Shown: positions 37,131-46,980 of the stretch, piece by piece
How positions within the stretch are numbered: the stretch's first letter is position 1
Layout of the letters: each line of letters opens with the position of its first letter
Source of the DNA: Pseudomonas cichorii
Lineage (GTDB): Bacteria > Pseudomonadota > Gammaproteobacteria > Pseudomonadales > Pseudomonadaceae
Length of the DNA: 64,000 nt
Assembly: GCF_015471405.1 (NCBI RefSeq)
Contig: NZ_BLVZ01000009.1
Coordinates: 1-64,000 of the forward strand
Direction of reading: 5' to 3'
Translations under genes and position numbers: made by a program
Notes under the pieces: model-generated
The model's input: only the letters and a program-made list of their open reading frames with translations
The model's database searches: none
Told to the model about the DNA's origin: nothing

Positions 37131-38258
37131 GTGAATCACCCGCAGCTTTTTTCCCCTGTCAGATTGGGTAGCCACTCTCTCAGGAACCGTATTGTCCTGC
37201 CTCCGTTGACCCGCCAGCGCAGTGCTCAGCCTGGAGATGTACCTACGGATTTGATGGCTCTCTATTACCGTCAGCGTGCCAGTGCAGGGTTCATGGTCAG
37301 TGAGGGCACCCAGATCGAGCCTCGTGGGCAAGGATATGCATGGACGCCGGGTATCTACAGCCAGGAGCAGGTCGATGGCTGGCGCAAGGTCACCGATGCG
37401 GTACATGCCGAAGGCGGTGTGATCTTCGCACAGCTATGGCATGTCGGTCGGGTTTCCCATGCGCAGTTGCAGCCGGGCGCAGAAGCTCCTGTTGCGCCCT
37501 CGGCCATCGCTGCCGAGAAGGTCAAGGCGTTCATCGAGACCGGGCCGGGTGCCGGTATTCTGGTTCCGCCTTCTACTCCGCGTGAACTGAGTCGTACGGA
37601 GATCCATGAACTGGTGGCCTTGTATGTACAGGCTGCACGCAATGCGATTTCTGCGGGTTTTGATGGCGTAGAGATCCATTCTGCCAATGGCTATCTGGTC
37701 AATCAGTTCATCTCGGCGCACTCCAATCAGCGTGATGACGAGTACGGTGGTTCTCTCGACAATCGCCTGCGCTTTTTGCGAGAGATCGTACAGGCGGTGG
37801 CTGACGCTGTTGGCCCGCAGCGTCTGGGTGTCCGTTTCACGCCTCTGTTCACCAGCACCGATCAGGATCGTGTCTACATCGGTCTGGTCGAGGAGGACCC
37901 GCACGCGACCTACATCGAGGCTATCAAGGTTCTGGAAGACGCTGGAGTGGCTTATGTTTCCCTTGCCGAAGCCGACTGGGACAATGCTCCCGATCTGCCT
38001 GAGCAGTTTCGTCGCGATGTGCGTGACACGTTCAGTGGCCGGATCATGTATGCCGGGCGTTATACGCCGGAACGTGGAGTACGGCTCATCGAGGAAGGTC
38101 TGGCCGACCTGATCGCTTTCGGTCGCCCCTTTATCGCCAACCCGGATCTACCGGCCAGAATTGCAAATGGCTGGCCGCTTAACGAACTGGATACTGCCAA
38201 CATGTATGGGGGCGCAGAGAAAGGGTTTACCAGCTACCCCACCTATGCCGCAGAGTAA
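37131..38258 (+). CDS. nemA: Old yellow enzyme family alkene/N-ethylmaleimide reductase
   Basis: About 375 residues from GTG 37131 (MNHPQLFSPVRLGSHSLRNRIVLPPLTR), chosen because AGGAG lies 8 nt upstream; frames up to 36987 are not conserved. It has an FMN-binding TIM barrel, the substrate-binding HSANGYL (His/Asn pair and Tyr) and the family signature NQFISAHSNQRDDEYGGSLDNR. It reduces activated C=C bonds and nitro groups with NAD(P)H, detoxifying electrophiles. It is paired with the NemR-like regulator. Confidence 0.9.
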   Translation: MNHPQLFSPVRLGSHSLRNRIVLPPLTRQRSAQPGDVPTDLMALYYRQRASAGFMVSEGTQIEPRGQGYAWTPGIYSQEQVDGWRKVTDAVHAEGGVIFAQLWHVGRVSHAQLQPGAEAPVAPSAIAAEKVKAFIETGPGAGILVPPSTPRELSRTEIHELVALYVQAARNAISAGFDGVEIHSANGYLVNQFISAHSNQRDDEYGGSLDNRLRFLREIVQAVADAVGPQRLGVRFTPLFTSTDQDRVYIGLVEEDPHATYIEAIKVLEDAGVAYVSLAEADWDNAPDLPEQFRRDVRDTFSGRIMYAGRYTPERGVRLIEEGLADLIAFGRPFIANPDLPARIANGWPLNELDTANMYGGAEKGFTSYPTYAAE

Positions 38259-38310
38259 TCTTCGTCGTTTGTTGCGAGGGGCATACGAGGTGATGCTTCA
38301 TTGAAAACAA

Positions 38311-38338
38311 ATCGGGCCATCACAATGGATGGCCCGAT
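38311..38338 (-). terminator. Terminator between the alkene reductase and yggL
   Basis: 11-bp stem ATCGGGCCATC / GATGGCCCGAT; on the minus strand it is followed by TTGTTTT, so it serves yggL and possibly the opposing gene. Confidence 0.8.
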
Positions 38339-38348
38339 ATGCAGTCAC

Positions 38349-38693
38349 TCAGTTAGCCGGATTGATCGGCTTTTCCGGGTACCAGGCGTCCAGCAGCGGG
38401 CTGACTTCAACCTTGACCACTTCGCTGCGGCCTTTGAGCCAGGCTTCTACTGCAGCGCGTTGCTCTTCGCTGACCGAACCACGATCAGCCAGGCAAACCA
38501 GACCGTAGTCATCGCCGCCAACGTAGTCCAGACCGTTCGCGTCCATGGCTTCTGTCAGGAAAGCGTCCAGGAAGGCATCAACTGCCTCGTCATCCAGATC
38601 CTCTTTGAATTCCAGATTGAGCTCGAAGCCCAATTCCTGGAACTCGTCTACACAGAGCTTTTTGCGCAGACGACGGGAGCGGTTAGTGGCCAT
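38349..38693 (-). CDS. yggL: YggL family (DUF469) 50S-associated protein
   Basis: 114 residues. Basic start MATNRSRRLRKKLCVDEFQELGFELNLEF, followed by an acidic middle and VEAWLKGRSEVVKVEVSPLLDAWYP. The family has been linked to 50S ribosomal subunits in E. coli; the role is unclear. GAGGA is about 9 nt before the ATG. Confidence 0.92.
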   Translation of the reverse strand: MATNRSRRLRKKLCVDEFQELGFELNLEFKEDLDDEAVDAFLDAFLTEAMDANGLDYVGGDDYGLVCLADRGSVSEEQRAAVEAWLKGRSEVVKVEVSPLLDAWYPEKPINPAN

Positions 38694-38788
38694 GAAGCGA
38701 TCCTCTTAGGTAATTTCGGGGCGCAGTCTATCAGTTAAGCGGTGACGGTGCCTGCTTCACTGTTGTTTCACTTTCTGTTCCTGCCTTG

Positions 38789-41700
38789 TTACTGCCCGTT
38801 GTTTCCTGCCTGTTGCTCGATCAATGCTTCTTCCAGTGCAAGCATCGCGGCGTCTACTTCCTGATGACAGGCTTTGAGGACGTCGGGGGGCGTGCCAGGC
38901 TTGCATGCCTCTTCCAGGGCTTCACAGCTTTCGATTACCCGCGCTGCGCCAATGATTCGTGCTGCGCCTTTGATGCGGTGAGCCATCTCGCCAATACTTT
39001 CGTGCCTGTTCCGGGCCATCAGGTCGTTGAGTGCCTGGCGGTCTTCCTGGCTGCTGCGCAGCAGTTGCGCGAGCAGGCGCTGGATCATTTCCGGTCGGCC
39101 TGCGGTCAGGTTGTCCAGGCTGTCCAGGTTGAGGGCAGGTATTGCAGGGGCCACGGACAGGTCCGAGCGGCTCGGGACCTTGGCCAGTAGCTCGCTGAGG
39201 GTTGTCAGGCCGATGGGCTTGAACAGGCAGTCGTCCATTCCCGCCTGCAGACAGCGCTGGATCTCCTCGGGCAATGCATTGGCCGTGAAGCCCCAGACAA
39301 TGCACGGCAAAAGGTGTTCGGCCTGTTCATGAGCCCTGATTGCGCGGGTGAGGTCATAGCCATTCATGACGGGCATGTTGCAGTCTGCTACCACCAGATC
39401 GAACGGTTCGGCCAGCCAGCGCTCAAGCCCTTGTGCCCCGTCTTCAGCCACTTCGCAACGATGGCCGAGAAAGCCCAGTTGCTGGCAAAGCAGCAGCCTG
39501 TTGGCGGGATGGTCGTCGACGATCAGGATATTCAAGGGCGGGCGAGGCTGGAGCGAGACTGTTTCGGGCTTTGAGGGGGTGGCCAGCGGTTCAAGCGTGG
39601 TCAGTTCCAGTGTCATGTGTACCCGTGTCCCGTGACCCGGTTCGCTATGCAGGGTCAGTGTGCCGCCCATCATCTTGCAGAGGCTGCGACAGATGACCAG
39701 CCCCAGCCCGGCGCCGGTGCGGGCCATCCGTGCCTGATTGTCGGCCTGGCTGAAAGGCTCGAACAGGCGTTGCTGATCTTCGGCGCTGATGCCTATCCCG
39801 CTGTCTTGAACGGTGACGCTCAAGTGCAGTTGCTGCTCGCTGGAGCTGTTTTCGGCTTGCAGCGTGACGCTGACCTGACCCTGCTGGGTGAACTTGATCG
39901 CGTTGCTGATCAGGTTGGACAGAATCTGCTTGAAGCGCATGGGGTCGATCAGGACATCGGTGTTGGTCCGGCTGTCGAGCTCCAGCAGCAAAGCCAGTTT
40001 CTTTTGCCGGGCCAGACTGTCGAACACGCGGGTGACCGACTCCACCAGTTGGCGCAGGTTGGCCCGTTCGGGGCTGAGGGTCAGGCGTCCGGATTCGATG
40101 CGGGCGATATCGAGGATGTCGCCGATGAGTTCCAGCATGTCCGTGGCCGAGTTGTAGGCGACTTCGATGGCGGAGCGTTCCAGCACACCCTGGTCTGCAC
40201 GCTTGAGGGCCAGCTCCAGCATGCCGATGACCGCGTTCATGGGCGTGCGGATTTCGTGGCTCATGGTCGCAAGAAAGGTGCTCTTTGCCCGGTTGGCATT
40301 GTCGGCCAGTTCCTTGGCTGCTTGCAGTTCTTCGATCAACTGACGGCGTTCGCTGATATCGATCCAGCCACCGATGATGCCTTGCACTTCGGCGAGGGAA
40401 TCGCGAAACGGCAATATCCAGTGGTAGATGGTCAGCTGGCGTTCGCCGATATGCAGGGTCCGATCGAGAATCAAGGGCGTGCCGCTGGCCATGACGCGCT
40501 GGTAGTCGGCGGCGTATTCACTGGCCTCGAATGCATTGCTCAGCACGCCTTCGGTAGCGCTCTTGCCGATGATGTTTTCACGGCGGGCCTCGAATACATT
40601 GAGGTAGCTGTCGTTGCACATGCGCAGCAAGCCTTCGCGGTCACGGACGTAGATCGGGTGCGGTGTGCCGTTGACCAGCGCGCTCATGAATTCCAGTTGA
40701 TCGCCCAGCGCCCGTTCTGCTGCCTCACGCTGTTTTATCTGGCGGCGCATGTAGGCATTCCAGACCAGCAGGCCGAGCAGCAGCAGGCCGGCGCCGGTGA
40801 GGATCTGATAGATGAGGCGCTGGTAGTTGTGCCATGTGACGCCGACTGGCGTATACGAGCGCCAGCGGTTATTGATGGTTGCCAGGTCCTGTGGCGCAAT
40901 GCTGGTCAGGGCCTTGTCGAGAATCGAGGTGAGTTCGAGGGCGTTGCGTGAGGTGGCCATGGAAATAAGCGCCGGGTCCTCGCCAACGGTGGCCGTGATC
41001 TGTAGCCGTTCCTCGAATACACCTGAGGACAGGAAGTAGTTTGCGCTGAGCAGAGACGTGATCGCGCCCTCGACCTTGCCAGTGGCAAGCATGTCCAGCG
41101 CCTGGAACGGGTTATCGATTTCTACCGCGACAACATCGGGGTATTCGCGTCGCAACCAGGGCAGTATCGGGCTGCCCTGGATGATTGCAAGACGCATCTT
41201 GCCCATCTGTTCCAGATAGGACGGAGCGTCCGGGTCCTTGCGGGTTATCAGGACGAAGGAGTTGTCGATATAGGGACGGCTGAAGCTGAACAGGTCTGCG
41301 CGCTCATCGCTTGAAGCCATGGCACCGATCATGTCTGCCTGCCCCTGAATCACCTGGTTCATCATGTCGCTTGAGCTTGATGCGCGTATCACCTCGAACT
41401 TCAGGCCGGTACGCAGGCGTACGAGTTCAAGCAGGTCTGCGGTAATGCCCCGGAAATTGCCGTTGGCGTCGTAAAAGGTCAAGGGAGCATAGGTTTCGTT
41501 GACGGCCACGCGCACTGTCGGGTGGCGGGCAATCCAGCGCTCTTCGCGTTGGGTCAGTTGCAGTTTCTGGTCGGTCAGCAGCATATCGATGCTGGCGCCC
41601 CAGCGTTTGGAAATGTCGATGCGCTCGTCGACCGGAATGGCCTTGAGTGTCTGATTGACGATGCCCAGTAGCGGTGAGTTTTCATTGCTGATGGCAAAGC

Positions 41701-42439
41701 TGAAGCCGTTGGCTTCGTGCTTGCCGAAACTGGCCATTTTTACATTGTTCAGATAGCCCTTGTTGATGATGTATTGCGTGGAAATGGTGTCGCCGAGAAA
41801 GACATCGGCCTGATTGAAAGCCACAGCATTGATGGCGTTCTGAAAAGAGGGGTAGGTTTGCAGGATTGCATCGGGATAGAGCGCCTGAACCTCGGCCAGG
41901 GGCAGGTAGTGATAGACCATGCTCAGACGCATGCCCTTCAGGCCGTCGGTCAATGAACGTGTATCGCCTGAGCGCACGAGCAGAACGGGCTGGTCCACTG
42001 CGTAGGGTATTGAGAGTCTGATGTTGCGGTCCACGGCTTCAAAGCCATTGGCGCTTCCCAGGAGGTCTATCTGGCCGGTTATGAGCGCGTTCATCGCGGC
42101 TTCACGGTTTTCAAAGCGCTGGACCCTGACGGGGAGGTCCAGTGCCCGCGAGAGGATGCTGGCGTAATCGGCCGTGATGCCTTCGTAGTCATTGCCGGAA
42201 ATGGTGATATCGAATGGCGGGTAGTCCGGTGCCGATGTGCCAAGAGTCAGTTCACGCTTGCTACGTACCCATTGCCACTGGGCGCTGTCCAGCTTCACAT
42301 CCATGTGAGCCGGGCTTGAACGGCCGAGCAGGGTGTAGTGGTCCGCCGCCTCAAGGTTGGTAGGTATGCTCCAGCCTAGGCATATGCTCGTTGCCAGTAT
42401 CAGAAAATGTTTAAAGCACTTGGGCATCCGGGTTCTCAC
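38789..42439 (-). CDS. BvgS/EvgS-like hybrid sensor histidine kinase with two periplasmic binding domains
   Basis: About 1216 residues. Signal peptide, then two solute-binding family 3 (Venus-flytrap) domains (about 48-285 and 300-535), one transmembrane helix (about 545-565), PAS (about 590-700), HisKA with MSHEIRTPMNAVIG (His about 728), HATPase, a receiver (Asp about 1019 in VVADCNMPV) and HPt (MAHRIKGAARIIGA, His about 1152). The full phosphorelay is intact. The start is uncertain: GTG 42439 overlaps the regulator's stop, ATG 42427 (MPKCFKHFLIL) is the alternative. The ligand is unknown, perhaps an amino acid. Confidence 0.93.
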   Translation of the reverse strand: MRTRMPKCFKHFLILATSICLGWSIPTNLEAADHYTLLGRSSPAHMDVKLDSAQWQWVRSKRELTLGTSAPDYPPFDITISGNDYEGITADYASILSRALDLPVRVQRFENREAAMNALITGQIDLLGSANGFEAVDRNIRLSIPYAVDQPVLLVRSGDTRSLTDGLKGMRLSMVYHYLPLAEVQALYPDAILQTYPSFQNAINAVAFNQADVFLGDTISTQYIINKGYLNNVKMASFGKHEANGFSFAISNENSPLLGIVNQTLKAIPVDERIDISKRWGASIDMLLTDQKLQLTQREERWIARHPTVRVAVNETYAPLTFYDANGNFRGITADLLELVRLRTGLKFEVIRASSSSDMMNQVIQGQADMIGAMASSDERADLFSFSRPYIDNSFVLITRKDPDAPSYLEQMGKMRLAIIQGSPILPWLRREYPDVVAVEIDNPFQALDMLATGKVEGAITSLLSANYFLSSGVFEERLQITATVGEDPALISMATSRNALELTSILDKALTSIAPQDLATINNRWRSYTPVGVTWHNYQRLIYQILTGAGLLLLGLLVWNAYMRRQIKQREAAERALGDQLEFMSALVNGTPHPIYVRDREGLLRMCNDSYLNVFEARRENIIGKSATEGVLSNAFEASEYAADYQRVMASGTPLILDRTLHIGERQLTIYHWILPFRDSLAEVQGIIGGWIDISERRQLIEELQAAKELADNANRAKSTFLATMSHEIRTPMNAVIGMLELALKRADQGVLERSAIEVAYNSATDMLELIGDILDIARIESGRLTLSPERANLRQLVESVTRVFDSLARQKKLALLLELDSRTNTDVLIDPMRFKQILSNLISNAIKFTQQGQVSVTLQAENSSSEQQLHLSVTVQDSGIGISAEDQQRLFEPFSQADNQARMARTGAGLGLVICRSLCKMMGGTLTLHSEPGHGTRVHMTLELTTLEPLATPSKPETVSLQPRPPLNILIVDDHPANRLLLCQQLGFLGHRCEVAEDGAQGLERWLAEPFDLVVADCNMPVMNGYDLTRAIRAHEQAEHLLPCIVWGFTANALPEEIQRCLQAGMDDCLFKPIGLTTLSELLAKVPSRSDLSVAPAIPALNLDSLDNLTAGRPEMIQRLLAQLLRSSQEDRQALNDLMARNRHESIGEMAHRIKGAARIIGAARVIESCEALEEACKPGTPPDVLKACHQEVDAAMLALEEALIEQQAGNNGQ

Positions 42440-43062
42440 ACTAGCGCGTTGCGTTTTGCCATCTCGATAAGTTCTACCAAGGTTTTTGTTTTCAGCTTTT
42501 GCATGAGTCGGGTCTTGTAAGTGCTGACGGTCTTGTTGCTGAGGAACATGCCCTTGGCGATTTCCTTGTTGGAGCGCCCCTGGGCAAATAATTGCAGTAC
42601 CATCAATTCGCGATCATTCACCAGTTTGAACAGTTCTATTTCGCTGGGCTGGCCATCTTCGCGAACGGCCGGGGTCAATGCCTGACTGGGAAAGTAATTG
42701 TAGCCGGATAATACCGCTTTAACAGAACTCAGGAGTTCGCTCAGGTCTTCCTGTTTACACACATAACCGGCTGCTCCGGATTGCATGCAGCGAATGGCGA
42801 AAATAGTGGGTGTTTGCGAAGTCAGCACGAGGATTTTCGATGACAGTCCCATGCTGTTGAAGCGGGCCAGTACTTCCAGGCCATCGAGCTTGGGGATACT
42901 GATGTCAAGGATGATCAGGTCAGGCATGCATTCGCGGACCATTTGCATGGCGTCCACGCCGTTATCGGTTTCGCCGACCACTTCATAGTTTTCGTTTTCC
43001 AGCAGCATCCTGACGGCCAGGCGAATAACGGGATGATCGTCGATGATAAAAACTGAGTTCAT
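42436..43062 (-). CDS. NarL/FixJ-type response regulator (BvgA/EvgA-like)
   Basis: 208 residues. Receiver with DD at 8-9 and phospho-acceptor D53, followed by a LuxR-type HTH (LMVLQLFAQGRSNKEIAKGMFLSNKTVSTYKTRLMQKL). It overlaps the hybrid kinase by 4 nt and is clearly its partner. An imperfect inverted repeat, TAGGAA-AG-TTCCTA (43153-43166), 91 nt upstream is a possible binding site. Confidence 0.93.
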   Translation of the reverse strand: MNSVFIIDDHPVIRLAVRMLLENENYEVVGETDNGVDAMQMVRECMPDLIILDISIPKLDGLEVLARFNSMGLSSKILVLTSQTPTIFAIRCMQSGAAGYVCKQEDLSELLSSVKAVLSGYNYFPSQALTPAVREDGQPSEIELFKLVNDRELMVLQLFAQGRSNKEIAKGMFLSNKTVSTYKTRLMQKLKTKTLVELIEMAKRNALV

Positions 43063-43390
43063 AATTCAATCCATACAAGCAGCGAAGAAAGCGCGCACCT
43101 TAGCTCAGATGTTCGGGCAGGCACATGAATGGACCCGCTCGGCAGGTGTATATAGGAAAGTTCCTACAGTAATTAGAGTATCGGAGTACGTAAAAGCCCA
43201 CGTCGGGATTTAAGTTTTTAAAAAAAACAGTCTGTTCTAGTGTGCGGATCAGTTATTGAGTTTCATCTTGTTTATTGCGTTTGGGAATTACCCTTCACAG
43301 GAATCGTCGGTTGCCTACAGTGCAAAGGTGTATTCACTGGCGTAGTGCCAGTCTTGATACGCTGGAGCCGGAATATTGAAAACCCGGGAG
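43063..43390. promoter_or_regulatory. AT-rich gap upstream of the response regulator
   Basis: 328 nt with no convincing gene. It contains TAGGAAAGTTCCTA (43153-43166) next to TATATA (about 43149-43154, a possible minus-strand -10) and an A/T tract at 43212-43228. It separates the regulator-kinase pair from the stand-alone receiver gene upstream. Confidence 0.45.
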
Positions 43391-43786
43391 TCAGCGGCCG
43401 GGCAGTCTGGCCAGCAGGCGGGAGAGGTCTGGGCCGTGCAGAGGCTTGCTCAGGCAACCCAGCAGCGGAATCCCGCGCTCAATGGCCTGTTGCTCCAGCT
43501 CTTGAAGATGTGACGGGTCCAGGCCGCTCAGAACGATGGCCTGTCGTATGAAACCCTTCTTGTAGGCCTCGTCGATCAGGTCGAACCCCATGTGCTCGGG
43601 CAGGCACTGGTCGCACAGCAGAAGGTCGTAGGGTTCCGTGCTGCGCTCCATGGCGGCCATGGCCTCCAGGGCATTGAGGGCCGGAGTCAGCAGGAAATAT
43701 CCTTGGTTGTTCAGCAGGATCTGGGTGGCGATCAGTTGAAAGGGGTGATCCTCTACCAGCAGGATTCGCAAGTCGTTTTTAAACAT
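43391..43786 (-). CDS. Stand-alone receiver-domain protein
   Basis: 131 residues, only a CheY-like receiver. Acidic pair E12-D13, phospho-acceptor D59 in LLLCDQCLPEHMG, and the conserved Lys in CLSKPLHG. There is no output domain. It lies on the same strand just upstream of the BvgA/BvgS-like pair, so it may receive phosphate from the hybrid kinase's HPt or act as a phosphate sink (inference). The ATG is at 43786. Confidence 0.88.
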   Translation of the reverse strand: MFKNDLRILLVEDHPFQLIATQILLNNQGYFLLTPALNALEAMAAMERSTEPYDLLLCDQCLPEHMGFDLIDEAYKKGFIRQAIVLSGLDPSHLQELEQQAIERGIPLLGCLSKPLHGPDLSRLLARLPGR

Positions 43787-43981
43787 GGGGTTTCCGGCAA
43801 GGCGGCAGAGTGCCTCGCTGGCGTTTGCCAGTCCGGCAGTTAAAGTGGCTGGATTATTGGGGGAGCTGTGAAGGGGAGGCGATAGGACGTTTTTGGCCTG
43901 TGTGTAGGCCTTTTCTGAAGTTGTTGTGCATGGCCGTGATGACCGGACACATGAATCGAGTGTGTCCGGCCAGTCGGTACT

Positions 43982-45313
43982 TCATATCTGCCCGGAGCGT
44001 CCGGTCATTTCCCTGGCCATTTCGGTGGCATAGCTGTCGGTCATGCCGGCGATGAAGTCGATCATGCGCAGGAATGACGTGTGCAAGGGTGCCTTGGGGT
44101 CGGGTGCGTTATTGCCCAGCAGGTCAAGGATGCGCCTGTTCTTGAACGATGGCGCACGTCCTCCGAATTGCTCGACAGCCGCGCCGCAGAAGGCATTGAG
44201 CAGGATTTCAAGGGTGGTATAGGCACCGATCTCATGCAGGGTCTTGCGCTTGTCCTGGAAAATCTTCTTGCGCGCGATGTCTTTGGCGTTCAGCACGCAA
44301 CGCTTGGCCGGACCATGCATGTGCTCGACCAGATCGCCGGGAAGCGTACCGGCCAGCAAGGCATCCTGCTGCTCAACGAAGGCGCGGGCGGCGGCATTGG
44401 TCAGGTGCTCGATGGCCTTGCCGCGCAATATGGCCAGTTTGCGGCGGCGCGAGTCACCGGGACCCAGTTGGCGATAGGTTTCGGGCAGGTCATCGCCTAC
44501 CAGCCCCAGCAGCAGTGACTCGACTTCTGCGTAGTCCAGCAGCTCCATTTCCAGCCCGTCTTCCAGGTCGATCAGGGCGTAGCAGATGTCATCGGCGGCC
44601 TCCATCAGGTAAACCAGAGGGTGGCGCGCCCAGCGCTGATCTTCCAGTTGTGGCAGGCCCAGTTTATGGGCGATCTGTTCAAGGATCGGCAATTCGCTCT
44701 GATAGCAGCCGAACTTGTGCTTCTTGTAGCCCAGTGAGTCGGCGTGCCGGGCGGTCCACGGGTATTTGAGGTAGGTGCCCAGAGTGGCGTAGGTCAGGCG
44801 GGTGCCGCCGTCGAACTGGTGATATTCCAGTTGGGTCAGGACACGAAAGCCCTGGGCGTTGCCTTCGAAGTTGAGGAAGTCGTTGCGCTCGGTTTCGCTC
44901 ATCGCATCGAGCCAGCCGCGTCTGGCAGCCTGGTTGAACCAGTTGCGGATCGCGTCTTCACCCGAATGGCCGAACGGCGGATTGCCGATGTCATGGGCCA
45001 GGCAAGCCGATTGCACCACCATGCCCAGGTCGCTGGGGTCGCACCAGTCGGGCAGGGCGCCGCGCAGGGTTTCACCAACGCGCATACCCAGCGAACGCCC
45101 GACGCAACTGACTTCCAGCGAGTGGGTCAGGCGTGTGTGGATGTGGTCGTTGCTCGAAACCGGATGGACTTGTGTCTTGCGCCCCAGACGCCGGAAGGCA
45201 CCCGAGAAGATGATGCGGTCATGGTCTTTGTGGAAAGGGCTGCGCCCCAGTTCTTCAGGGCTATGCAGCGGCTTGCCGAGTCGTTCGCGGTTAAGCAGGG
45301 TCTGCCAATCCAA
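43982..45313 (-). CDS. dgt: Deoxyguanosinetriphosphate triphosphohydrolase-like protein
   Basis: About 443 residues with an HD-domain: [24 protein letters not shown] (HD pair) and [17 protein letters not shown]. It cleaves dNTPs to the nucleoside and triphosphate and helps control dNTP pools. Two starts are possible. I prefer the TTG at 45313 ([16 protein letters not shown]), with GGAG 8 nt upstream. A GTG at 45322 would overlap that GGAG. Confidence 0.92.
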   Translation of the reverse strand: MDWQTLLNRERLGKPLHSPEELGRSPFHKDHDRIIFSGAFRRLGRKTQVHPVSSNDHIHTRLTHSLEVSCVGRSLGMRVGETLRGALPDWCDPSDLGMVVQSACLAHDIGNPPFGHSGEDAIRNWFNQAARRGWLDAMSETERNDFLNFEGNAQGFRVLTQLEYHQFDGGTRLTYATLGTYLKYPWTARHADSLGYKKHKFGCYQSELPILEQIAHKLGLPQLEDQRWARHPLVYLMEAADDICYALIDLEDGLEMELLDYAEVESLLLGLVGDDLPETYRQLGPGDSRRRKLAILRGKAIEHLTNAAARAFVEQQDALLAGTLPGDLVEHMHGPAKRCVLNAKDIARKKIFQDKRKTLHEIGAYTTLEILLNAFCGAAVEQFGGRAPSFKNRRILDLLGNNAPDPKAPLHTSFLRMIDFIAGMTDSYATEMAREMTGRSGQI

Positions 45314-45380
45314 GGCTTTCACTCCGTTATTTTCGAGACGGGCCTAGCTTCCCGGTTCAGTCGTCGGACCGCAAGGCCTG

Positions 45381-46541
45381 TCACATCCCGGCGGCGTCGA
45401 TATCGATCAGCAGCAGGCGGTTGCCATTGTCGAAGAACTGCCCGGCGGTCAGGCAATACTGATTGCTTGTCGCATCACGGTAGGTGTTGGACAGGGTCAG
45501 CCTGCGCTCGTCCCAGCCTTCGGCCAGAAGGTGATAGAAATAGGGTCGCCAGGACCAGTTATGCCCCAGATATCGTGCATCGGCGTGCCAGGCACCATCG
45601 AGCCATTCCAGGTTTGGCGTGAGTTGGGTGCCATGCCGGTCGCATTGATAGAAACGCAGCAGCCACGGATAGTTCTGTACTTGTGGCAAATCGCTGACCG
45701 GCAGTTTCTTTTCTGCCCAGCGTTGCAGGAGCTGCATCAGTTGTGTCAGTTGCTGGCGCAGCCCCATCAGTCGGGCACGCTCTGCGACCTTTTGCAGGAC
45801 GTAACGATCTCGCAGTTCTGCAAATTGCCTGACGAAGGCATCGGCGGCAAAAAAGTCCAGCTCACCCCTGGCGAACAGATACCCCTGAACATAGCGCGAG
45901 CCGCATTCCAGGGCGAAATTCAGTTCGGCCTCGGTTTCCACGCCTTCTGCAATGATCCAGCAACCGGTCTTTTCTGCCATCAGGGCCAGAGCCTTGACCA
46001 CATCACTGCTGGGGCCGCCCCGTGCTGCGGCCTGGAACAGGCGCATGTCGAGCTTGAGAATGTCCGGTTGCAGGGCCAGCACGCGGTCCAGTTGCGAGTA
46101 ACCGGCACCGAAGTCGTCAATGGCGATACGGGCTCCGGCCTCGCGATAGCGTGCGACAACATCGGTCAGCCGCTGGCTGTCACCGCCCAGTTCGGTTATT
46201 TCAAACACGATGCGTTCAGGAGGAACGTTGTGTCGATACAACTGCTCAAGGCTGGGGAGGGCTTGTCCGGGTCGAAGACGGCTGATCCAGCGGGGCGAGA
46301 TATTCAGGCTCAGAAACCAGTCATCGGGCGCTTCATGCAAACGGCTCAGGGCATTGTCCCTGATCATCCGGTCAAGGTGACGCAGGTCGGCGGCAGGCAC
46401 TTTCGGGTCAGAGAACAACGGGCCGACCGATTCCAGCTGGCCGTTTTCCTTACGAATTCTTCCCAGAGCTTCAACACCGGCAATGCGGCCGGTAGCGGTA
46501 TCGATGAATGGCTGAAAGCAGGCAAGGGGTTGCCCTTTCAC
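45381..46541 (-). CDS. EAL-domain c-di-GMP phosphodiesterase with C-terminal cache-like (YkuI_C-type) domain
   Basis: About 386 residues from the GTG at 46541 (MKGQPLACFQPFIDTATG), with AGGAG 6 nt upstream. The EAL domain (about 1-245) is complete: EALGR at 24, LNISPRW, FEITELGG, AIDDFGAGYSQLD, ILKLD, AEGVETEAE and QGYLFARG, so it should hydrolyse c-di-GMP. The C-terminal part (about 265-386), with RFYQCDRHGTQLTPNLEW and GHNWSWRPYFYHLL, looks like a small-ligand sensor of the YkuI_C type. No transmembrane segment is present. Confidence 0.92.
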   Translation of the reverse strand: MKGQPLACFQPFIDTATGRIAGVEALGRIRKENGQLESVGPLFSDPKVPAADLRHLDRMIRDNALSRLHEAPDDWFLSLNISPRWISRLRPGQALPSLEQLYRHNVPPERIVFEITELGGDSQRLTDVVARYREAGARIAIDDFGAGYSQLDRVLALQPDILKLDMRLFQAAARGGPSSDVVKALALMAEKTGCWIIAEGVETEAELNFALECGSRYVQGYLFARGELDFFAADAFVRQFAELRDRYVLQKVAERARLMGLRQQLTQLMQLLQRWAEKKLPVSDLPQVQNYPWLLRFYQCDRHGTQLTPNLEWLDGAWHADARYLGHNWSWRPYFYHLLAEGWDERRLTLSNTYRDATSNQYCLTAGQFFDNGNRLLLIDIDAAGM

Positions 46542-46638
46542 ATATTTCTCCTTACTTACACAGCACCAAGACGCGCCCCGAATCAGATTCGGGGCGGGCA
46601 CTTGTTACATATGTTGCAAGAATGTAGCCAAACGCAGG

Positions 46639-46980
46639 TCAGTGTTTGCCCGTACGGTTTTGCAGTGCGACCTTGAGCAGGGGCAACAAGGTGACCCCCA
46701 GTTTGACCATGCGGCTCAGGGCGCTGGTCTGTCCGCTTTTGGCCCCTCGTCCACTGAAGAAACCCAACAGGGCGACGGCACCCATTCCCCACAGGGGCGC
46801 ATGCTTGATGCCCAGGGCGCCTTGCCAGTCGTTTTTCAGGCCGCGCACCCGTTGCAAGGGCTGTAGCAGGTGTGCCGACTCGTGACGTATTTCCTGGCGA
46901 TGCATTTCCATGCGCAGGCGAATCAGCGCCTTGCGCAGTTCACGCCTGGTATTGCCGCTGTGCGACTTCGGTTCATTCAT
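46639..46980 (-). CDS. YqjK-like protein of the YqjD/E/K set
   Basis: 113 residues. An N-terminal basic helix (ELRKALIRLRMEMHRQEIRHESAHLLQPL) leads to one hydrophobic segment (APLWGMGAVALLGFFSG) and a basic tail. Its ATG overlaps the upstream stop (ATGA). Grouping with YqjK rests on position after the YqjE- and DUF883-like genes. Confidence 0.75.
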   Translation of the reverse strand: MNEPKSHSGNTRRELRKALIRLRMEMHRQEIRHESAHLLQPLQRVRGLKNDWQGALGIKHAPLWGMGAVALLGFFSGRGAKSGQTSALSRMVKLGVTLLPLLKVALQNRTGKH

